From Datnioides undecimradiatus (lineage: Eukaryota; Chordata; Actinopteri; Lobotiformes; Datnioididae), in NCBI GenBank assembly GCA_008933995.1, contig WARS01000016.1, positions 8,201,848 through 8,265,847 on the forward strand: a stretch of 64,000 bases of DNA, in the 5' to 3' direction. Positions within the stretch are counted from its first letter, which is position 1. The number at the start of each line of letters is the position of its first letter. The position numbers and the translations under genes are program-made. This document shows, piece by piece, positions 29,951-44,504 of the stretch. The notes beneath the pieces are model-generated. The model saw only the letters and a list, made by a program, of their open reading frames with translations. It had not been told where the DNA came from and ran no database searches.

Positions 29951-30829
29951 GAATTAAGTTTTATTGGGCAAGTCCTCAATACGCACTGTGTTCTCTATTT
30001 AACAGAGGGTAATTTGTGTTGGTCATTTGGATGAATCATAGTGGGGAAATAACTTAACTTCATTAACTCTAGTGCTGTTGTTAAAACAAGTAGCTGTGAG
30101 TTCTGTTACAGTGTGTGTGCGCAGCATAGGAAGTCATTGTAACATTTGCTATGACACTAAATAATATAAATCTATTGAACAATAGTAAAGAAAATGAACA
30201 GCACCGCGTGTTCCACAAATGACCAGATCTACAATTTATTAACTTTACTAGGGAGTCCTGAAATAATCAGTTAATCGCTGCACTTTGAAGTTATTGCAGG
30301 GGCTAATTTGTGTGCTTTGTACATATTTTTAGGTGGTCAGCAAGTCATAGATGATGAAATATTTATACAACTATTTAATGATTTGCCATATTTTTAATAT
30401 TCATAAGTAATTATGGAATCCACCTGTCTAAAGTCTTAACTTTGAAAATTCAAAACAGATTAGCTGTAAAGACCTGAGTGACCAGGAACGGTCAGATATC
30501 AGGAAGTTCATCACAATGTTTTTCATGTCTTTTAAAAACCGTAGAACTATTTCAAACTATTTCCCTGATTGTCCTCTACAAACAAACCAGCCAGATGTTT
30601 GAAATATCAAAAAAGAGCTTACAGTGCAAAATGTGTGAAATGTAAACAGTGAAGTAAAATCCAGTCGTCTCTTTATTGTTTAGATGATGTCTAATTGAAT
30701 TTTGGACAGCCTTTACACGCCAAGTCACAGTGTGAAGTCATCTGTGGTTCCTCACTCAGAGGCCTCTTAGCGTTCATGTAGCTCGATGATCATCACTTCC
30801 TCTCAGTGGCAAGTCATAAAAAGTTGAAA

Positions 30830-30960
30830 TGGAGAAGCCTTTGTTTGCAACAACAGCTTCTAGATGCTTTCTGTAAAAAGAAACTAATCTCTCATAGTGT
30901 TCAGGTGGGATTTGGGCCCATTCTGTCACACAGACAGTGAAGATTCAGAGGCCTGCTGGT
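30830..30960. mobile_element. Tc1-like element fragment
   Basis: Contains CAACAGCTTCTAGATGCTTT and GATTTGGGCCCATTCTGTCA, which resemble the antisense of a common fish Tc1-type non-transposase/transposase region. Heavily decayed. Confidence 0.35.
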
Positions 30961-32903
30961 GAGTCCGATCTGTCTGTCAGTACCTTAAGTAGAAAAACGC
31001 CTTTATGCACTACTAATATTATATTGTTAGGACCATATGTAAAGCCATTTCTCAAGCCCTTTATTCACTAATGGAGTCCCTTTTGAGATAACTGCATGGA
31101 GACCGTGGGGATGGACAACTGAAATCTTGCAAGGAGCTCTAGTGCATCATCTGTTGATGATGAAGTGATGGCTCTTATTGGAACATTAAGGAGTTGAGAA
31201 ATCTGTCTACCTACCTGCCTACCTGTTGAGACCACACCTGTCTGTCCCATAAAGGCAACACAAGGGCGACACCATGTGTTTAGTTTCCATGCGGCCTTGT
31301 CTGTCTGTAAACTGTACACCTGAGAAGTGTTTGGGCCCAACCTATCCTTTTAGACAATACATCATTATTAAACTTCCAGTAATGCAATCACAGGTTTAGT
31401 AAGCAAACATATAACTAGAGATCTGTTGGTGATACTTTAAAAAATTAAATTAAACTGATTTTTCAGCAGTCATAACATTAAATATAAAAGTTAATTTCAG
31501 GCACTGTTTATGTACAAGTTTTAAATCAAATTGTGTGTTGACATTAAAAAAAAAAAAAAAAAAACGCTCCCTAAAGTTTATCCTAAGCGAGGGCTTTTTT
31601 CTGAGTATTCTCAGCCCTCAGGCAGGTCAAGGGCTGCTCTTAAAAAGCAAGATGTTTTGATATTCACATGATGGATTTCCACAAAATGTGTGCTGACATT
31701 CACGGTTTCCTAAATGCTGAATCCTAATGACTTTTCATCTACTGCCGCCATCTGGACAATGTCTTCAATGCTCTCCCATCAGCCTCAGCTGTACTTTTTG
31801 TTTAGCGCTAATTAGCAACTGCTAGCATGCTAACTCAATAAACTAAGAAGAACATGTGTGGTACACATGTGACCGGCAAAATGTACGCATGTTAACACTG
31901 TCAGTGTGAGCATGTTAGCATTTAGCAGTAGTAATTATTATTAAAAAGAAGAAAGACATGACAGTTACATTCATTTATCTGCTTGTATTTTTGAAAGAAT
32001 ACATGAAAAACACGATTTCATAATTTTCTGTAGCTACTCAGGTGCTGGAGATGATTCTCTACTACATGCTTACTCTCCACACCTGATTGAGGGGCCAGTG
32101 TTACCATGATCTATATAAGCTACAGTTAATCAGGTTAATATGTGCACGAACATGTAGCGATTGAGCCGATCATCGTGGTGATGGCCCTGAGGGAGCAGTC
32201 CCACCTCAAATGGCGTGGACATTTTCAAATCCAATGGCACCATGAGGTGAATACATGTCAGCGGAGTTGACCACGTGACAAACATTTTTATCAGAATCTA
32301 CCTTGAAAATGCTGAGTAGTTTTCACACACTGCTCCTGTTCCTTGTCAAAGGTGATGAACATGTCTTTGTGATTTTCCAAACTGTCAGAGATGCAGACAG
32401 AGATGATTTTAAATGCTTTCTGTTATGCTCCTGTTTTATAATTTGGCCAGAGGTCTCACCCCTTCCATTACTAATAATATCTGTTCAGTCCCTTAACAGC
32501 TGATCACTCTCTCATCATGGCCTAATGGATCGCCGACATTATAAATTGTAAAGATAAAGACCCCATCTCCAAACAAATAGGCTGTGCTGGCATTCTGTTT
32601 TAAAAATGAACCCTGTATTTTGTAAAACCCATTTTTTTCCTACTGAAAGAGCATTAATGTTTCATTTTTCATTCATCTGACGACAGTTTGATTTGTCTGT
32701 GGAGATTTACATTTTCACTGTCATGACACAAATCAGTGCGAGCTTTCATGAAGTTTTTTAGCCCATTAGCAGACAGTATTTCAGCCAGCTTTGTAAGGAC
32801 AGAACAAAACTTAACTTGGAAAGTGCATACCATATACTTGTTTTATATGTCCCTGGCTGATTGAAGGAACCCTTTTTATTTCAAAATATTCAGTATTACT
32901 TAC

Positions 32904-33094
32904 ATATTGCATTGCAATTATATTACTGATACTCCTCCTTCTGCCTTTAAACCTAAACTTCTGCTGTTCCTCTTGCAAAACTTCCCAGGTGAAGCTGATA
33001 TTTGACATGCTCTGTATCGACTGAGAAGGTGGAGTACTGGGTGGATGCTGTCCCTCCCTCCATGTCCTCCAGGTCAAATCACAGCTCATTGTTC
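32904..33094 (-). other. Exon-like stretch, unidentified
   Basis: On the minus strand an acceptor-like GAGCAG precedes an open frame (PPSTPPSQSIQSMSNISFTW, then EEQQKFRFKGRRRS) ending at a GTAAGT donor. I do not recognise the protein. It may be chance or a decayed gene. Confidence 0.2.
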
Positions 33095-33323
33095 CTGCTC
33101 ATAGTCAGCAGGAAGACGGGTCATAAAAAACCTTTCATTTCACCTCCTGCAGCAAAGCCCTTCATCACTTTTATCTACATTTCTTAACCTTGTTTCCACC
33201 ACAGACAGTCTCTCAGCTGTCACCACGTCTAAAACCACACCTTCTACTTCAGCTCACCTCAAATTAAGATACAGAGCAGTACAGGCTCCATGTTTTTACT
33301 GGGATTTTCCCTCAAGAACTCAC

Positions 33324-33421
33324 CGAGACAATATTCTCCAGCCACATATCTCACATCCAGTCCTGTAGAGGCTGTAAATCCGGTAGAAGTTCCCAGTCCT
33401 ATTGTTCCTTCTCTGAAATAC
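33324..33421 (-). other. Exon-like stretch, unidentified
   Basis: A minus-strand stretch bounded by CACCTCTCAG and GTGAGT, open in two frames. One reads REGTIGLGTSTGFTASTGLD. Could pair with 32904-33094. No family recognised. Confidence 0.2.
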
Positions 33422-34544
33422 CTGAGAGGTGACAGAGATTGTAAACACTTAGTGTAATGTAATACTACATATTCTATTACTAACAATTAAGGAAAATCTT
33501 TTCAAGTCAACCAGGAACAACAATGATTTATCTGTTAATACATTTACACGATACACAGAGTTAGAGGAAAACATCTCAAAAGTCATCAGTGCTTATCGTC
33601 TGAGGTCCAGAATCAGCTTCACAAAATGGTGTGTCAATCCATCAAGTAGACAGATGTTGAGATATTTCACTCTGTCAAAAGGGGAAACTTTGTCCTCATG
33701 GCGGTACAACAGGATAAATCAGGGGATCAAAAGACTAACATTGCTATCCCCATAACCACCATTATCCTATAAACATTGTACTGTTATCCTGTATACACCA
33801 GAGTGAGTTTTTTGCTGGTTATGTGAGTAGAGAAGCTAAGTTACTGGTCCTCTCCTTTACCCCCGTCTTCTCCTCTGATCTCCCTACCAGAGGAGCAGAG
33901 TCAGGAGCTGCTTGACTTTAACAGCACAGTTATTGATGGTTCACCTCAAACACAGAGAGGAAATCAAACCCAGGGCCTCCTGAATGATGAACCAAAAGAA
34001 GGCCAGGGATGGTCAATCTTTCTTCCATTCTCAGGTATTTCTCCCTCTTTTTGCCTCTCTCTCGGTCTTTCCTTTAATCTCAGTCTCTTTTTGAGGCTTG
34101 CGGTGGTGTAATGGTTCAAAGGGAGAAAGACAGACAGAGAGAGAGGGAGAGAGAGGTGTAGCTGCTGGTTTCCTGCCAGGTTTTGTTCCTGTCAACACAT
34201 AATCCATGTTAATAAATGGCTCCTGAGGTCATCACAATGTAGCTGGAGGGAAATAGGAGAGATATAGAGGCAGGCAGAAAATAGGTTTCTGTATGAGTGA
34301 GAGTGAGAGAGAGAGAGAGCTTTGAACGGTGTGTATGCAGCCTCACCGTTAACCTTGTTTATATTTTTGGCAATGGGTATATTTTGGATTTTGTGGATTC
34401 TGGATATCTGTTTATTGATATTTACACTCGTTCCTACTTTGTACTGCAAAGCTGCAAAACAATTTCCCTAAGGATATTTAAAGTTCTCTCTAATCTTATG
34501 CTGAGATGAAATGTGGCCAGAAATATGGAAAACACCTTGACATT

Positions 34545-34665
34545 TTACTCTGAACAGCCTCCACTCTTCTGGGAGGGCTCCTCAAAGCGTTTTGGAACCT
34601 GGCTGCAGGGATTTTTACTCATTCAGCTAAAAGAGCATTAGTCAGGTCAAGTGCTGATCGATATC
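34545..34665. mobile_element. Tc1-like element fragment
   Basis: CAGCCTCCACTCTTCTGGGA, GGGATTTTTACTCATTCAGC and AAAGAGCATTAGTCAGGTCA are decayed versions of a well-known word order in fish Tc1-like elements, antisense orientation. No coding capacity remains. Confidence 0.5.
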
Positions 34666-36704
34666 ACAAATCTGTATATAAACAGTATAGATATTATACA
34701 TATGCATATGCTCTGCTCCTCTGGTGAATACTTAAATGTAACCATAAAAAAACAATATCATGCTTTAGTTGCTACGAGCAGATGTTGTATTTAATGATGG
34801 ATACTGTCAGTAATGAAGAAATCACATGTTGATGGTTCACATTAACATTTTGAAACTTGGCAGACCATTACTAACATCCTGTTGTAATTTATGCTGGATC
34901 ATGACTTGGACACAAGTTGACACAATGACGGACAGTCCAGGAAGTGGATGAATGCCACTCATTGAGGCTGATTGGAATAAAATGGTAGGATATTGCTGAC
35001 TGTTGTGCTGCGATGACACATCTGCTTGACTAATAACAATCAACAGCAATCACATCAACCCCTGAAAGGCTGGAACAAGAGCAGAACTGTCAGTCTGCAC
35101 ACGTTGTGTTTAGCATCTTTGAAATCTGCATCTGATTTTTTTGGCCAGTTGGAAATGAGCCCTTATGTTTTTATAAAATCATTATAGTTCACTCATTAGA
35201 GAATAAATATTGGATATATGCAACCAGCAGATAGCAAGCAACATTATGATTCATTTTGTACCTTTATTTCTGTTATCTCGACCAACTCCTGAGCAACACT
35301 TTTATTTTTAGCTGCTAAATGCTCCCCTGTGTTTAGTTACAAACTGTGTCTGTCCTCTTTGCTGAGCAGGTAGAGTACCTTCAGTGTATCAGAGCTTGAC
35401 CATGACTGTAAACAATAAGAGCCTGAAAGACTGAATCGAAACAGGTAAGCTCAGGGCACCAAAATGCTGAGTAGGGTTGAGGATAACTGCAGAGTCAGAG
35501 CAACAACCTTCACATATTATATTCATATAATCATGTTATCCAAAGTTAAAATCAAAGTATAGATTAAAGAAGCTTTAAGTTCCTCAGCATGAGGCAAAGG
35601 GTATATGAAATTAGCTCTGGCCTTACTCCGTGCCATAGTGTGTTACATTATCATATCATATACCAGATTTTTTCCCCAATTTTACGTTTTCTCATCAAAA
35701 TAAAGAATAATCACATTTGAAAATTTCAAATTGACTTAAAAATCAACATTTTATTAAGGTTTGTGTCACAGGTGTCTAAATCTGTTTTTTCGTGTGCTAG
35801 ACTCCCAAAATACTCCAGTCAAGGTCAGAGTGTGTCACGGCGACCATATGTTCCCTGATTTTAGCTGCGCTTCTTCTGTGCCAAACACCGAGGGCTGAGA
35901 GGAGCCGACACGTTGTGCTTTTGGTTTGTGCGATCGTGAGCGAGCATCTATTTTTGTCAACACGTAAACCAACGCAGATGAGGACTCATTAACAGATGTT
36001 ATCAATGGAACAATGAGAGAGACCCTCGGTGCTGCAGCCTTCCTCTGCACCACTGGATGGCACTGCTCCTCCTCTCTCATCATCCCATCCTCGCTTCACC
36101 ACTCCCTCCTTCCATGCACTCCTTTTCTCTCTCGCCCTTTCCCTGCGTCTCCTCATCTTGTGTAGGAGGAAGATTAGAATCGCCAGAGAGCACAACGAGG
36201 ATTACCAGATCGATATCGGAGACAATCTCTTTCTCCCATCTCTTTTACATGGTCTATCCCTCCATTTCCCTCTCGTCTCTGCCTCTGTCACTCATTCGCT
36301 CTCTGTGGTTAATTTGTGTTTTTCACCCTCTGCCCTTCAAGTCACTCACTCCTTTTGGGTATATAAGAGAAAATGAGAGGGAGGAGGGGTGAAGGAGAGA
36401 GGGGGGTGGACAGATAAGCAGACAGACATTCACAAATAATGAAAAGAAACAGAAAGATACAGCTGAGATGAGAGATTTTGTTTCCTTTCACTCAGATGCT
36501 ATTGATTCACCATGACCTGCTTGCACACACAGTCATAATATGCAATGCTGTTAATTCATCACACACCGCTGGCTAAGCTCAGGCTCTGGGAGAGACGGCA
36601 TAACCCATTTCATACACGGACACAGATTCAGCTGAGTGGCGATGATAAAAACACCTAGAGGTATTTTTGTGTCCTCTCAGACAGACTGAGGCCTGAGGAG
36701 TGAG

Positions 36705-36765
36705 GAGAGGAGAGGAGAAGAGCAGAGAGGATAGGAGAGGAGAGGAGAGGAGCAGAGAGGAGCAA
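36705..36765. repeat. (GGAGA)n purine repeat
   Basis: Imperfect GGAGA units interrupted by GCAGA. Confidence 0.85.
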
Positions 36766-36948
36766 AAAGGCAGATATTAACATGAACGCACACACAAAGG
36801 AGCACAGATCCATACTAGTTTAAAATAACAAGTGGAACTGAGGAGCCTTGTTTGTCCAGTTCCTGGGTACACAAAGAGGTGGTAAATGAAATCCTACAAA
36901 AAGAAGATAAGTCAATAAACTCAGGTAAACACTTACAGATATAGTAGG

Positions 36949-36983
<35 letters not shown>
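36949..36983. repeat. (GT)n microsatellite
   Basis: GT tract followed by GCGCGCGC. Confidence 0.95.
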
Positions 36984-36989
<6 letters not shown>

Positions 36990-38269
36990 CATATGAGAGA
37001 GGGGGGTAGAGGGACTCATCTTTTATGTATGAGTGTTTGTTTAGCTGCACTTGCAGCTGTGCCTGGGTTACTTCCCATCTCAGTCACACACAACTGACTA
37101 ATAAACCCTCTCACCACATTTAAACACAACACTACACACACTCCAATTAAAACTGTCTGAATGTCAACATGTTTACTATATATAACGTGCAAACAATCCA
37201 TTCAGAAATATGTGGAAAATCACAAACGTTGGTGGGTTTATAGGTGTGTAAATTTATAAAAACGTGAAATAGTTTTTATAATATTCTCATTAGGTTTGGT
37301 TTGGCTATTTGCATGAATAGACTTGTTTGCGCATAGGTTTTTGTGAGTGAGCAGAGTGTGTGTGAGTATGAGTGTGCAAGCATGTATGTCTATGTGCGTG
37401 TGCGTGCATATATGTGCATAGTGGCCACCTCCTGGTACAGAGTTCTTTCTGGGACAGCGTGCCTCACAATCATCTGTTCCCAACCAAACACCCATTTCCT
37501 GCGTCCAACTGAGATACAAGCTGGCCACATGAGCAACCACGCGCGCACACACACCCACACACGCACACATGCACTTCACTTGTCTCTTGCATAATCAGTA
37601 AAGTCTGCCAAAACTCATGGCCGTTTCAGGAAATCCAAATATCAAAAAGACTAATGTGAACAACACACACACATGCAGACACACACATACATAAATCAAG
37701 CATGACTTTACAGATGTGTGTGTGTGTATGTGAATCTCATTGATATGCATGAGCGGAGGCGTGTTATTGGTTCCTACGGGCTCGTTTGGGGCTAATTAGA
37801 GAGAGTAATGAGATAAGAGGAGTGGGAGAGGGAGGCGATGCTCTGATGGATGTGAGGAAGGGGACGGCATCTCAATGAAGAGAGACTCTGAGGGAGGGAG
37901 AGAGATCAAATTAGAGGATGAAAGGGAACAAGAGCGAAGGTAGAGAGGACGGAGTAATGCAGAGAATCAATAATGTGGGCTGAAAGGGAACCTCGGCGTC
38001 CAGGGGTAAATGCTCACAACAGAGTAGATCATCTCGTCTCTGCCATGGACGTGTTCACTTAAACTTCAGTGGTGTGCATAATCACAATCAATTATGTATT
38101 TTCACTTCTGTCCCCAGTACGTAACACCAGGAGCCACATAGTTAGATCCTCAGGCAAAGGATCACATTAACACTCATAAAATGTATGTGCAGAAAACATA
38201 AAAGGAGTCAATTCAGGGAAAACGGAGTGACATTTTGGGGCATCTCTGGCACTCAGACAAAATCAAAGG

Positions 38270-38440
38270 AATTGTTTGTTTGAGAAATATAATTATTCAC
38301 TTTATGCCCAAGGGTTAGGTGGGAAAATTAACATATTAACTCTTATATCTGTCTGCTAAACATGAAGCGAGCCATTGGTTAGCATAACTTAGCTTAGCAT
38401 TAACACTGGAAACTGTGCCTGGCCATGAAATAGTCTGACA
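38270..38440. repeat. Dispersed repeat fragment (third family)
   Basis: GAGAAATATAATTATTCACTT, then AACATGAAGCGAGCC and TTAGCATAACTTAGCTTAGC followed by AACACTGGAAACTG. The same order is seen at 55838-55975 (TAGCTTAGCTTAGCACAAAG). Confidence 0.5.
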
Positions 38441-41400
38441 CATGAGCTGTTGTTTTTACTTTACAACAAGAGTAGTGCTGTTAAACTATTCCTTTAAAAA
38501 ACAACATCAGTGGGCCAAACACTTGAAGTTGGAAATTTGAATTGGAAAATAGACTGTGTGAGCTGTGGGATGTGGGAGAACTAGAGTCCCCTTTCATTCT
38601 ACGTAACAAGGACTCAAATATTATTAGAAGATGATTTTTGGACGTCTAATGGTACCAGTGAAAGTCTTCGCACTGCAGCCTGGATCTGCTTTATATTCAT
38701 TTGTGGCGTCTGCAGGCCAAATGTATTTGCATGCAAGACACAATAATAAAACCTTCTTCATCATCATCAGTCATTTGAAAGGGGAGCACTGCTGTCTACA
38801 TTAAGTTTATGTTTCCACAGTGATTCTGCAGTGCAGCCTGTGTGCAGTTTGTTTTATGTATTCAGGCCGTTTACATTGTCATTTAGGTTTTATGGCATTT
38901 AAAATTCAAGCTACACTTGCGCAGCAGTTAATCTTGGATTTAACTTTCATCTCAGCGAACTGAATGTGGCTTCACATATTCAGTGTGACATACTTTGTTT
39001 GTTAATTGATTAGATTCAACTCAGTGTAATAGGAAAGTAAAACAAATTCAACCTTAAGCTGAGAAAAGCTGAGAAAATCAAAATTAACCTCATGTGCCAA
39101 ACTTGTATGAGGTTAATTTTGTTCCTGTCCTGTTACAACCTTGATCTCTCTTTCAAGTCCATTAGGGTTCAAAGTTTCCTAACCTGATATCTATTTTTAA
39201 AAAAAGGTGAAAAAGATCCAAATCTGTGTAAGATGAACAAACCAAATAAATCAGTTTTGAAACATATATGCTGCCATAAAGACCGCAGGGACTCACTGAA
39301 GGCATCACAGTAGTGATTTCCAATCATGTGTTTTTGTGTCATTCATGTTATATAGTTCAGCACGTCATTTTGAGTAACAAGTGGGAAAAAACATCTGCCT
39401 CAAAGTTGTAATCTGACATTAACGATATCGTCCACTCAGCAAAAAGAACCACAAAAGTGTCGACAAGCTTCTGCCAGCAGCTAATTCAGTTACATCATCT
39501 GAATCAGTTTCCACTGATTAACAAACTGTTTCAAAATACCAATCACAGCATTTAGGCTGTTTAACTGATGTGTGCACAGCGAGTGCAGCCATTTTGAAAC
39601 AAAGTGTGAGCACTGCCGAAGCCGGAAAAAGCTGCAAAGCTGGGAGAGAAGCGCGCTTCTCGCTCTGTTTCCTCACAGTCACCAGATCTCTACTCAGCTA
39701 AACACCTACGGGAGACTGTGGAGCGACGTGTAAGACGGCGCTCTCCACCACCACCCCCAAAACATCTTTTAGATGCACTGTGTTCAGTCCTCTGTCTCCT
39801 TTTTCTTATTTTGGTATTGACAGACCTCCTTTTTTATGCTGCTGGCAGGTGGAGTTGGAAGGTGCTGGTTTGACCACTGGGACTAACTAGGGGATGCTTT
39901 GACATGTGGACAGAAACCACTGACCTTGTGATTGTAGGCCACAGCCAGGTCTACCTATGTCAAATAAACAAATTCAAAATGAGATTCTCCTTAATGAATG
40001 TGTCTGTATTATGTCCCAAAGTAGGTCCGACAAGTGTAATCTGCAACTTTCGAAGCACGTTGCCTCTGCACTGCAGCAGCTGCCACACAGGAAACAATTA
40101 AACCACATTTGAACCTTGTGTGCCGATTTGTTACTTAACTGCTGCAACGCTGCTGATTTACATCACCGCTACCACAAGAATTCCCAAGTTCACCCAAGCC
40201 CCTCAGGCCCAGATGAGAGAATCTGGCCAACCGAACGTGAGCCAGAGTCATCATCGGGAGTCTGAGGTTGGATAACACCCACGGCCTCACACGGAGGTCC
40301 CTGTGGAGATGATCCAGGTGACGCTAAAAGTGACAACAGATTTGAGAGTGTATATGTGTATAACTGAATGATGGTTTACTAGTAGTGCTGCTTGATTTTA
40401 ATTGGCTGGTTTTACCCTCCCCAATGTGCTCTGACGTCTATTTATAGCACAGCAGACGAGCCCGGGTGGAACCTGACGCCTCTCTTTTCTGTCTCAGACC
40501 ACCACATCCTCTCTGTTGCTCGTTTACTCCCCTCTTTTTTTTGCCTTCTATGTTCAACGAGGGAGAGCAAACTATCTGCCACCTCCCTGACCTCCTCCTC
40601 CCACCCGCCTGTTTCCCCCCTAGGCTAGTCTTTCAGCCTGTGTCCTTGTTTAATAGGCTGATCCCTCCATCATTAATTAAACATGATCACAGGCCATGTG
40701 TCTCTCACTGCGCCCGACTACACATCGCTCTCCTCCCCTGTTCCTTCTTTCCCATATCAGGATTTTATTTCTCAACCAAAGGTCCAACTCGGTCTTATTT
40801 TTTTCTTATCCGCGCTTCCTCACTTTACCTCTCCCCACTCTGTTTCCCTCTCTCTCTCCTCTGTGCCCCCTCAGGTGGTCTCTTTTAACAGCAGTAAATT
40901 ATTCATCAGGCTGATATCCGCCCAGGAGACAAAACCAATGGATAGATGGACAGATAGAGATGAATAAATAAAAAGGTAAAAATGATATATCCGGCGTCTA
41001 CTTAAGCATTTTGTCTGAGGATGTACGTGTGTGGGTGTGTGCACTGCGTATGTGCGCACAGCGAGTGTGTTTGTGCACGACTGTGTATCCCTGTGTGGAA
41101 ATCCGGCGGGTCTTCCGGAGAAGCACTTCCACGATGCAGAAAATCAGAGCCAATGATGGTGATAGATGGAGGGAAGGGAACCTTGCAGCAGGGACGGAGC
41201 CAAACCAACTGGGGTCTAGCCAAAGGCAGCAGGGAGGCGGGCAAATAAAGAAGAGAGGGAGAGAAATGGAGGCGGGGAAGCACAAAGAGATGGAGGGAAA
41301 TCAAACTGAATTGTCAAGAAGTCTATACAGTGTGTCAGTGCGAAGTGAAACTCGCAATAAATTCATTTGTGTTGGAAAGCAGAGTTAAAATGTGTGCCAA

Positions 41401-42414
41401 CTTGTTATGTAACATGTCTGCAACGATAACATCACTAACTGCAATACCATACATAGACTAGTGGTTAACTGCGTGCAATAGGCTGCAATGAGACAATCCT
41501 GCTGGAAGAATCCACCTTCAAACATACATTATTTTAATACATTGTGAAAGCAAAACAGAAATCAGATGTACACTGCTCTATAAATCTAATTTTATTGTTG
41601 CTGGACTTTCAGATCATTCATAATTAGGGGTCGATAATTCCCTAATGAATTCCCATGAGGTTTCCTGGAAAGTGGAGGCTGTTCAATTAGAGCACTTAGC
41701 TGCTAATCTACAGAGTATTTTAGTGAGTGCACAGTGGGTCAGCTGGACATGCAAAGGTTTCCCTAAAAGGCAGGCATACAACTCAACATGGGTGAAAAAT
41801 GAGCAAAGATAAGAACTGAATTAGTTGGCTTTAAATTGATTCTTGTGCTTTCAAAGAAATTCCTCTTTAAATCAGCTACTAAACAAATAAAATGTCTCTA
41901 TTTTCCCCCAAATTAGTAACAAATTACATCAGTTTTGAAGACACTTTCCAGAAAATGATGTTCTAATAAAAAAATATATTGTACACTAATATCAAATTTA
42001 AATTAAAATGAATTCGCTTTATTGACGGTGTTTAAGTATGTCACAGTAAGTCAAAGTATCTGAAAAACAGTTCTCATTTTTAATGTCTTAAGGGATGATT
42101 GACAGAGCTGCTGCTTTGATTCTGTTCCTTGATGATCAAATGGCTTGTGGCATCCCAGCAGACTGTGCTGAAAAAGGTAGAGCAGCTAAATCAATACTTT
42201 TTACATTAACAGTGAATCAAATCACTTCTTATATGTGACGGCAGTGGCTCGCGGGGTTGATTATCTCTCAACTCTACAGTTCGCCTCACTGTTTTAGCTT
42301 TACAGCAAACAGCTTTTATTGTCTGTGTTCACTCTGATCAGTGATGTTTCTAGACACAGCAGGCAGCTGGTGTCAGTAAAAAAAAAAAATGCTTAAAACC
42401 AAATGCACCCTATC

Positions 42415-42505
42415 TGCATTTAGCTGCTAAAGAACCAGGTGTTTCCCTCATGAGCTGGTGGAGACCAAAAACAGAGCTAACAGAGAGTGAAAAACTAGAC
42501 TTGCA
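42415..42505. repeat. Dispersed repeat fragment (second family)
   Basis: GCATTTAGCTGCTAAAGAAC, then TTTCCCTCATGAGCTGGTGG and AGACCAAAAACAGAGCTAAC. Matches the fragment at 25465-25545. Confidence 0.55.
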
Positions 42506-44386
42506 TCTGGTGGACAAAAATGTGAATAATAACTGTAGGAGAAAATTTGCAGTTCAATATTATTTATTATTATTTACATGTTACAGTTGTGTTACTATAA
42601 TATCTACGGGTGCAGAGTGGAATTGCACAGTTTTCTGACTGTGCTGTAGATTAACCTGAGTGCTGCAAGATAATATCTATGTCCTTTTGTGTAGGTATTG
42701 GCGTAAGCTGTGTGCATAAGTCACCCTTAAGTGGGATTGCACCGTACGGTGCGAGCCTCTTTCTGAGACACACAACTCTTTTTATTGTTCGTTTGAATTA
42801 TAGTTGTGTCGTGTGCAGTGTGCACTGTACAGGGGGAGCTGGGAACAGACCTGGCCTGATCAACTGCTCCAAACCAGTCATTCATTTTATTTATTTTTTT
42901 TTGCTCTCGCACAGTGAAAGCAGAGCTATGAGTCGATTCCCCAAGGTCAGTGCAATTTATCTCATTGCGCCTATGGAAAGTGTCAAACAAACGTCTGACA
43001 TGCCATATGGACAGAAAACTTGGCGGCCTCGTTGATTGAATCGTGTCAACAGCACACGTGCCTCTATAATGTTTTTCCTTCCATCATGCTGATATGACCG
43101 AGAGAAATGTCTAGAAATAGTCCCTGATCTTCAGCTGCAGGGTAATGTTTTCATTTTTTTGTTATTTTGTAAAACATCTTCCTGCCTTAGAGCTTTCAAA
43201 CGTGTCTCTATTAACAATTGCTACAGTAGCTAGAAAACTAAAATATAATTGAATGATACAATCATATTTTTTAATCATGCTCTCAGTACTCTGTGATTAC
43301 GCGTCTTAATATTAATTCATTACTGACACTGAAACTGTCACATCTGTTTTTCAGGGCTGCTGACTGAGGAGCAGTTTGGTTGAACAGATGTTGATGTGAG
43401 TGTAACTGGATGCAGAAGTTAAATAACCCATTTCTAATAATCCTTAAAGAAACAACCTTGATGCAGGAAAGAAAACCTTGTTAAGGCGTTTATATAGGCA
43501 TTGCAATTGTCTGAGCGTTGCCTTATTCTGGTTATGATCTACTAATTATTGTTGTTGGAAAGGAAATAAACAGGTGCAGCGGGTTCACACCTGTTCTCTC
43601 TCAGGGCTGCTGCAGGAAATTCAGTAAATTCACACACTGGCGCAGAAATCAACGAAGCAGGCTGAGGAAGGGCGGTGAAAAATGTCCTAAAATGTTGTGA
43701 ACTTCACAGTTTATTGATACATGAGATTGGATTTTTCCTTGGGTATACACAGAGCTGTTGAATCTGCATAGGAAAGTTTTGATTTGCTTTAAGGCGCATT
43801 CGTTTTGGGGTAAAACCTCATTGTCTCAAATTTAAAAAAAAAATAGGAAAAAGACAATCAGTGGAGGCATATCTAGTTTTCAAAGCAGTGACCCATAGTC
43901 CAGGCAGTTACACACATTATCACAGTCACCATGGCAACAGAATAGCCATTTGTGATGTTTCTACAATTAGATCCACTTATAGTCGAGCCTCTTTATTATC
44001 CTCCATCGCTTTCTATCGATCCAGTTTTTCCTCTTATCGTCAGACCCCTGCTGTTTGTTACACCTGCCTCTTCCTCTTTGTGTATCCGTGACCTTAGAGG
44101 TTAACATAAGGGTGTTCATTTAATTAATAATGAATCATTGTGTGTGTGTGTTTGTGTGTGTGTCTCAACCAAGAGTATCAACCAATCTCTAGGGATGTTA
44201 ACCTCTATTTCAGCTCATAATAGCCACTCCTATATGATAAAGGGCAGGTTAATCTTTGCAGCTGTACTTGAGCCTAAACTCAAAATTGCATTCTTCCCTA
44301 ACACAGATTGTAACACTGTTTGGATCTGTTAGGACCAATGTAAAAACATTGTAACACAGAGAAAACTCACATTTAACCCTGATCAC

Positions 44387-44504
44387 ATGAAAAGCTCCAC
44401 TCAAAGCTGTCATCTCCTCTGTGATGTGACTGCGTGGATCGTCAAACACATCTACCGAGAGGTTATCGGCCTTGTTGGTCGTTGCTTCAACTTTCAATAT
44501 TTTT
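44387..44504 (-). other. Exon-like stretch, unidentified
   Basis: Minus strand, acceptor TTTACTGCAG, donor GTGATC, 118 bases. Open frame KILKVEATTNKADNLSVDVF then DDPRSHITEEMTALSGAFH. Composition looks coding, but no family is recognised and no joined gene could be built. Frames above it contain a stop. Confidence 0.3.

Noticed and set aside
39595-39780. GC-richer block in the spacer resembling a transposase tail or conserved element
   Set aside because: Looks like a dispersed repeat but I could not assign it to a family or find a second copy in the window.
40392-41388. Cluster of overlapping frames on both strands
   Set aside because: C/T-rich sequence gives Ser/Leu/Pro-rich translations in all frames; no splice-bounded exon or known domain.
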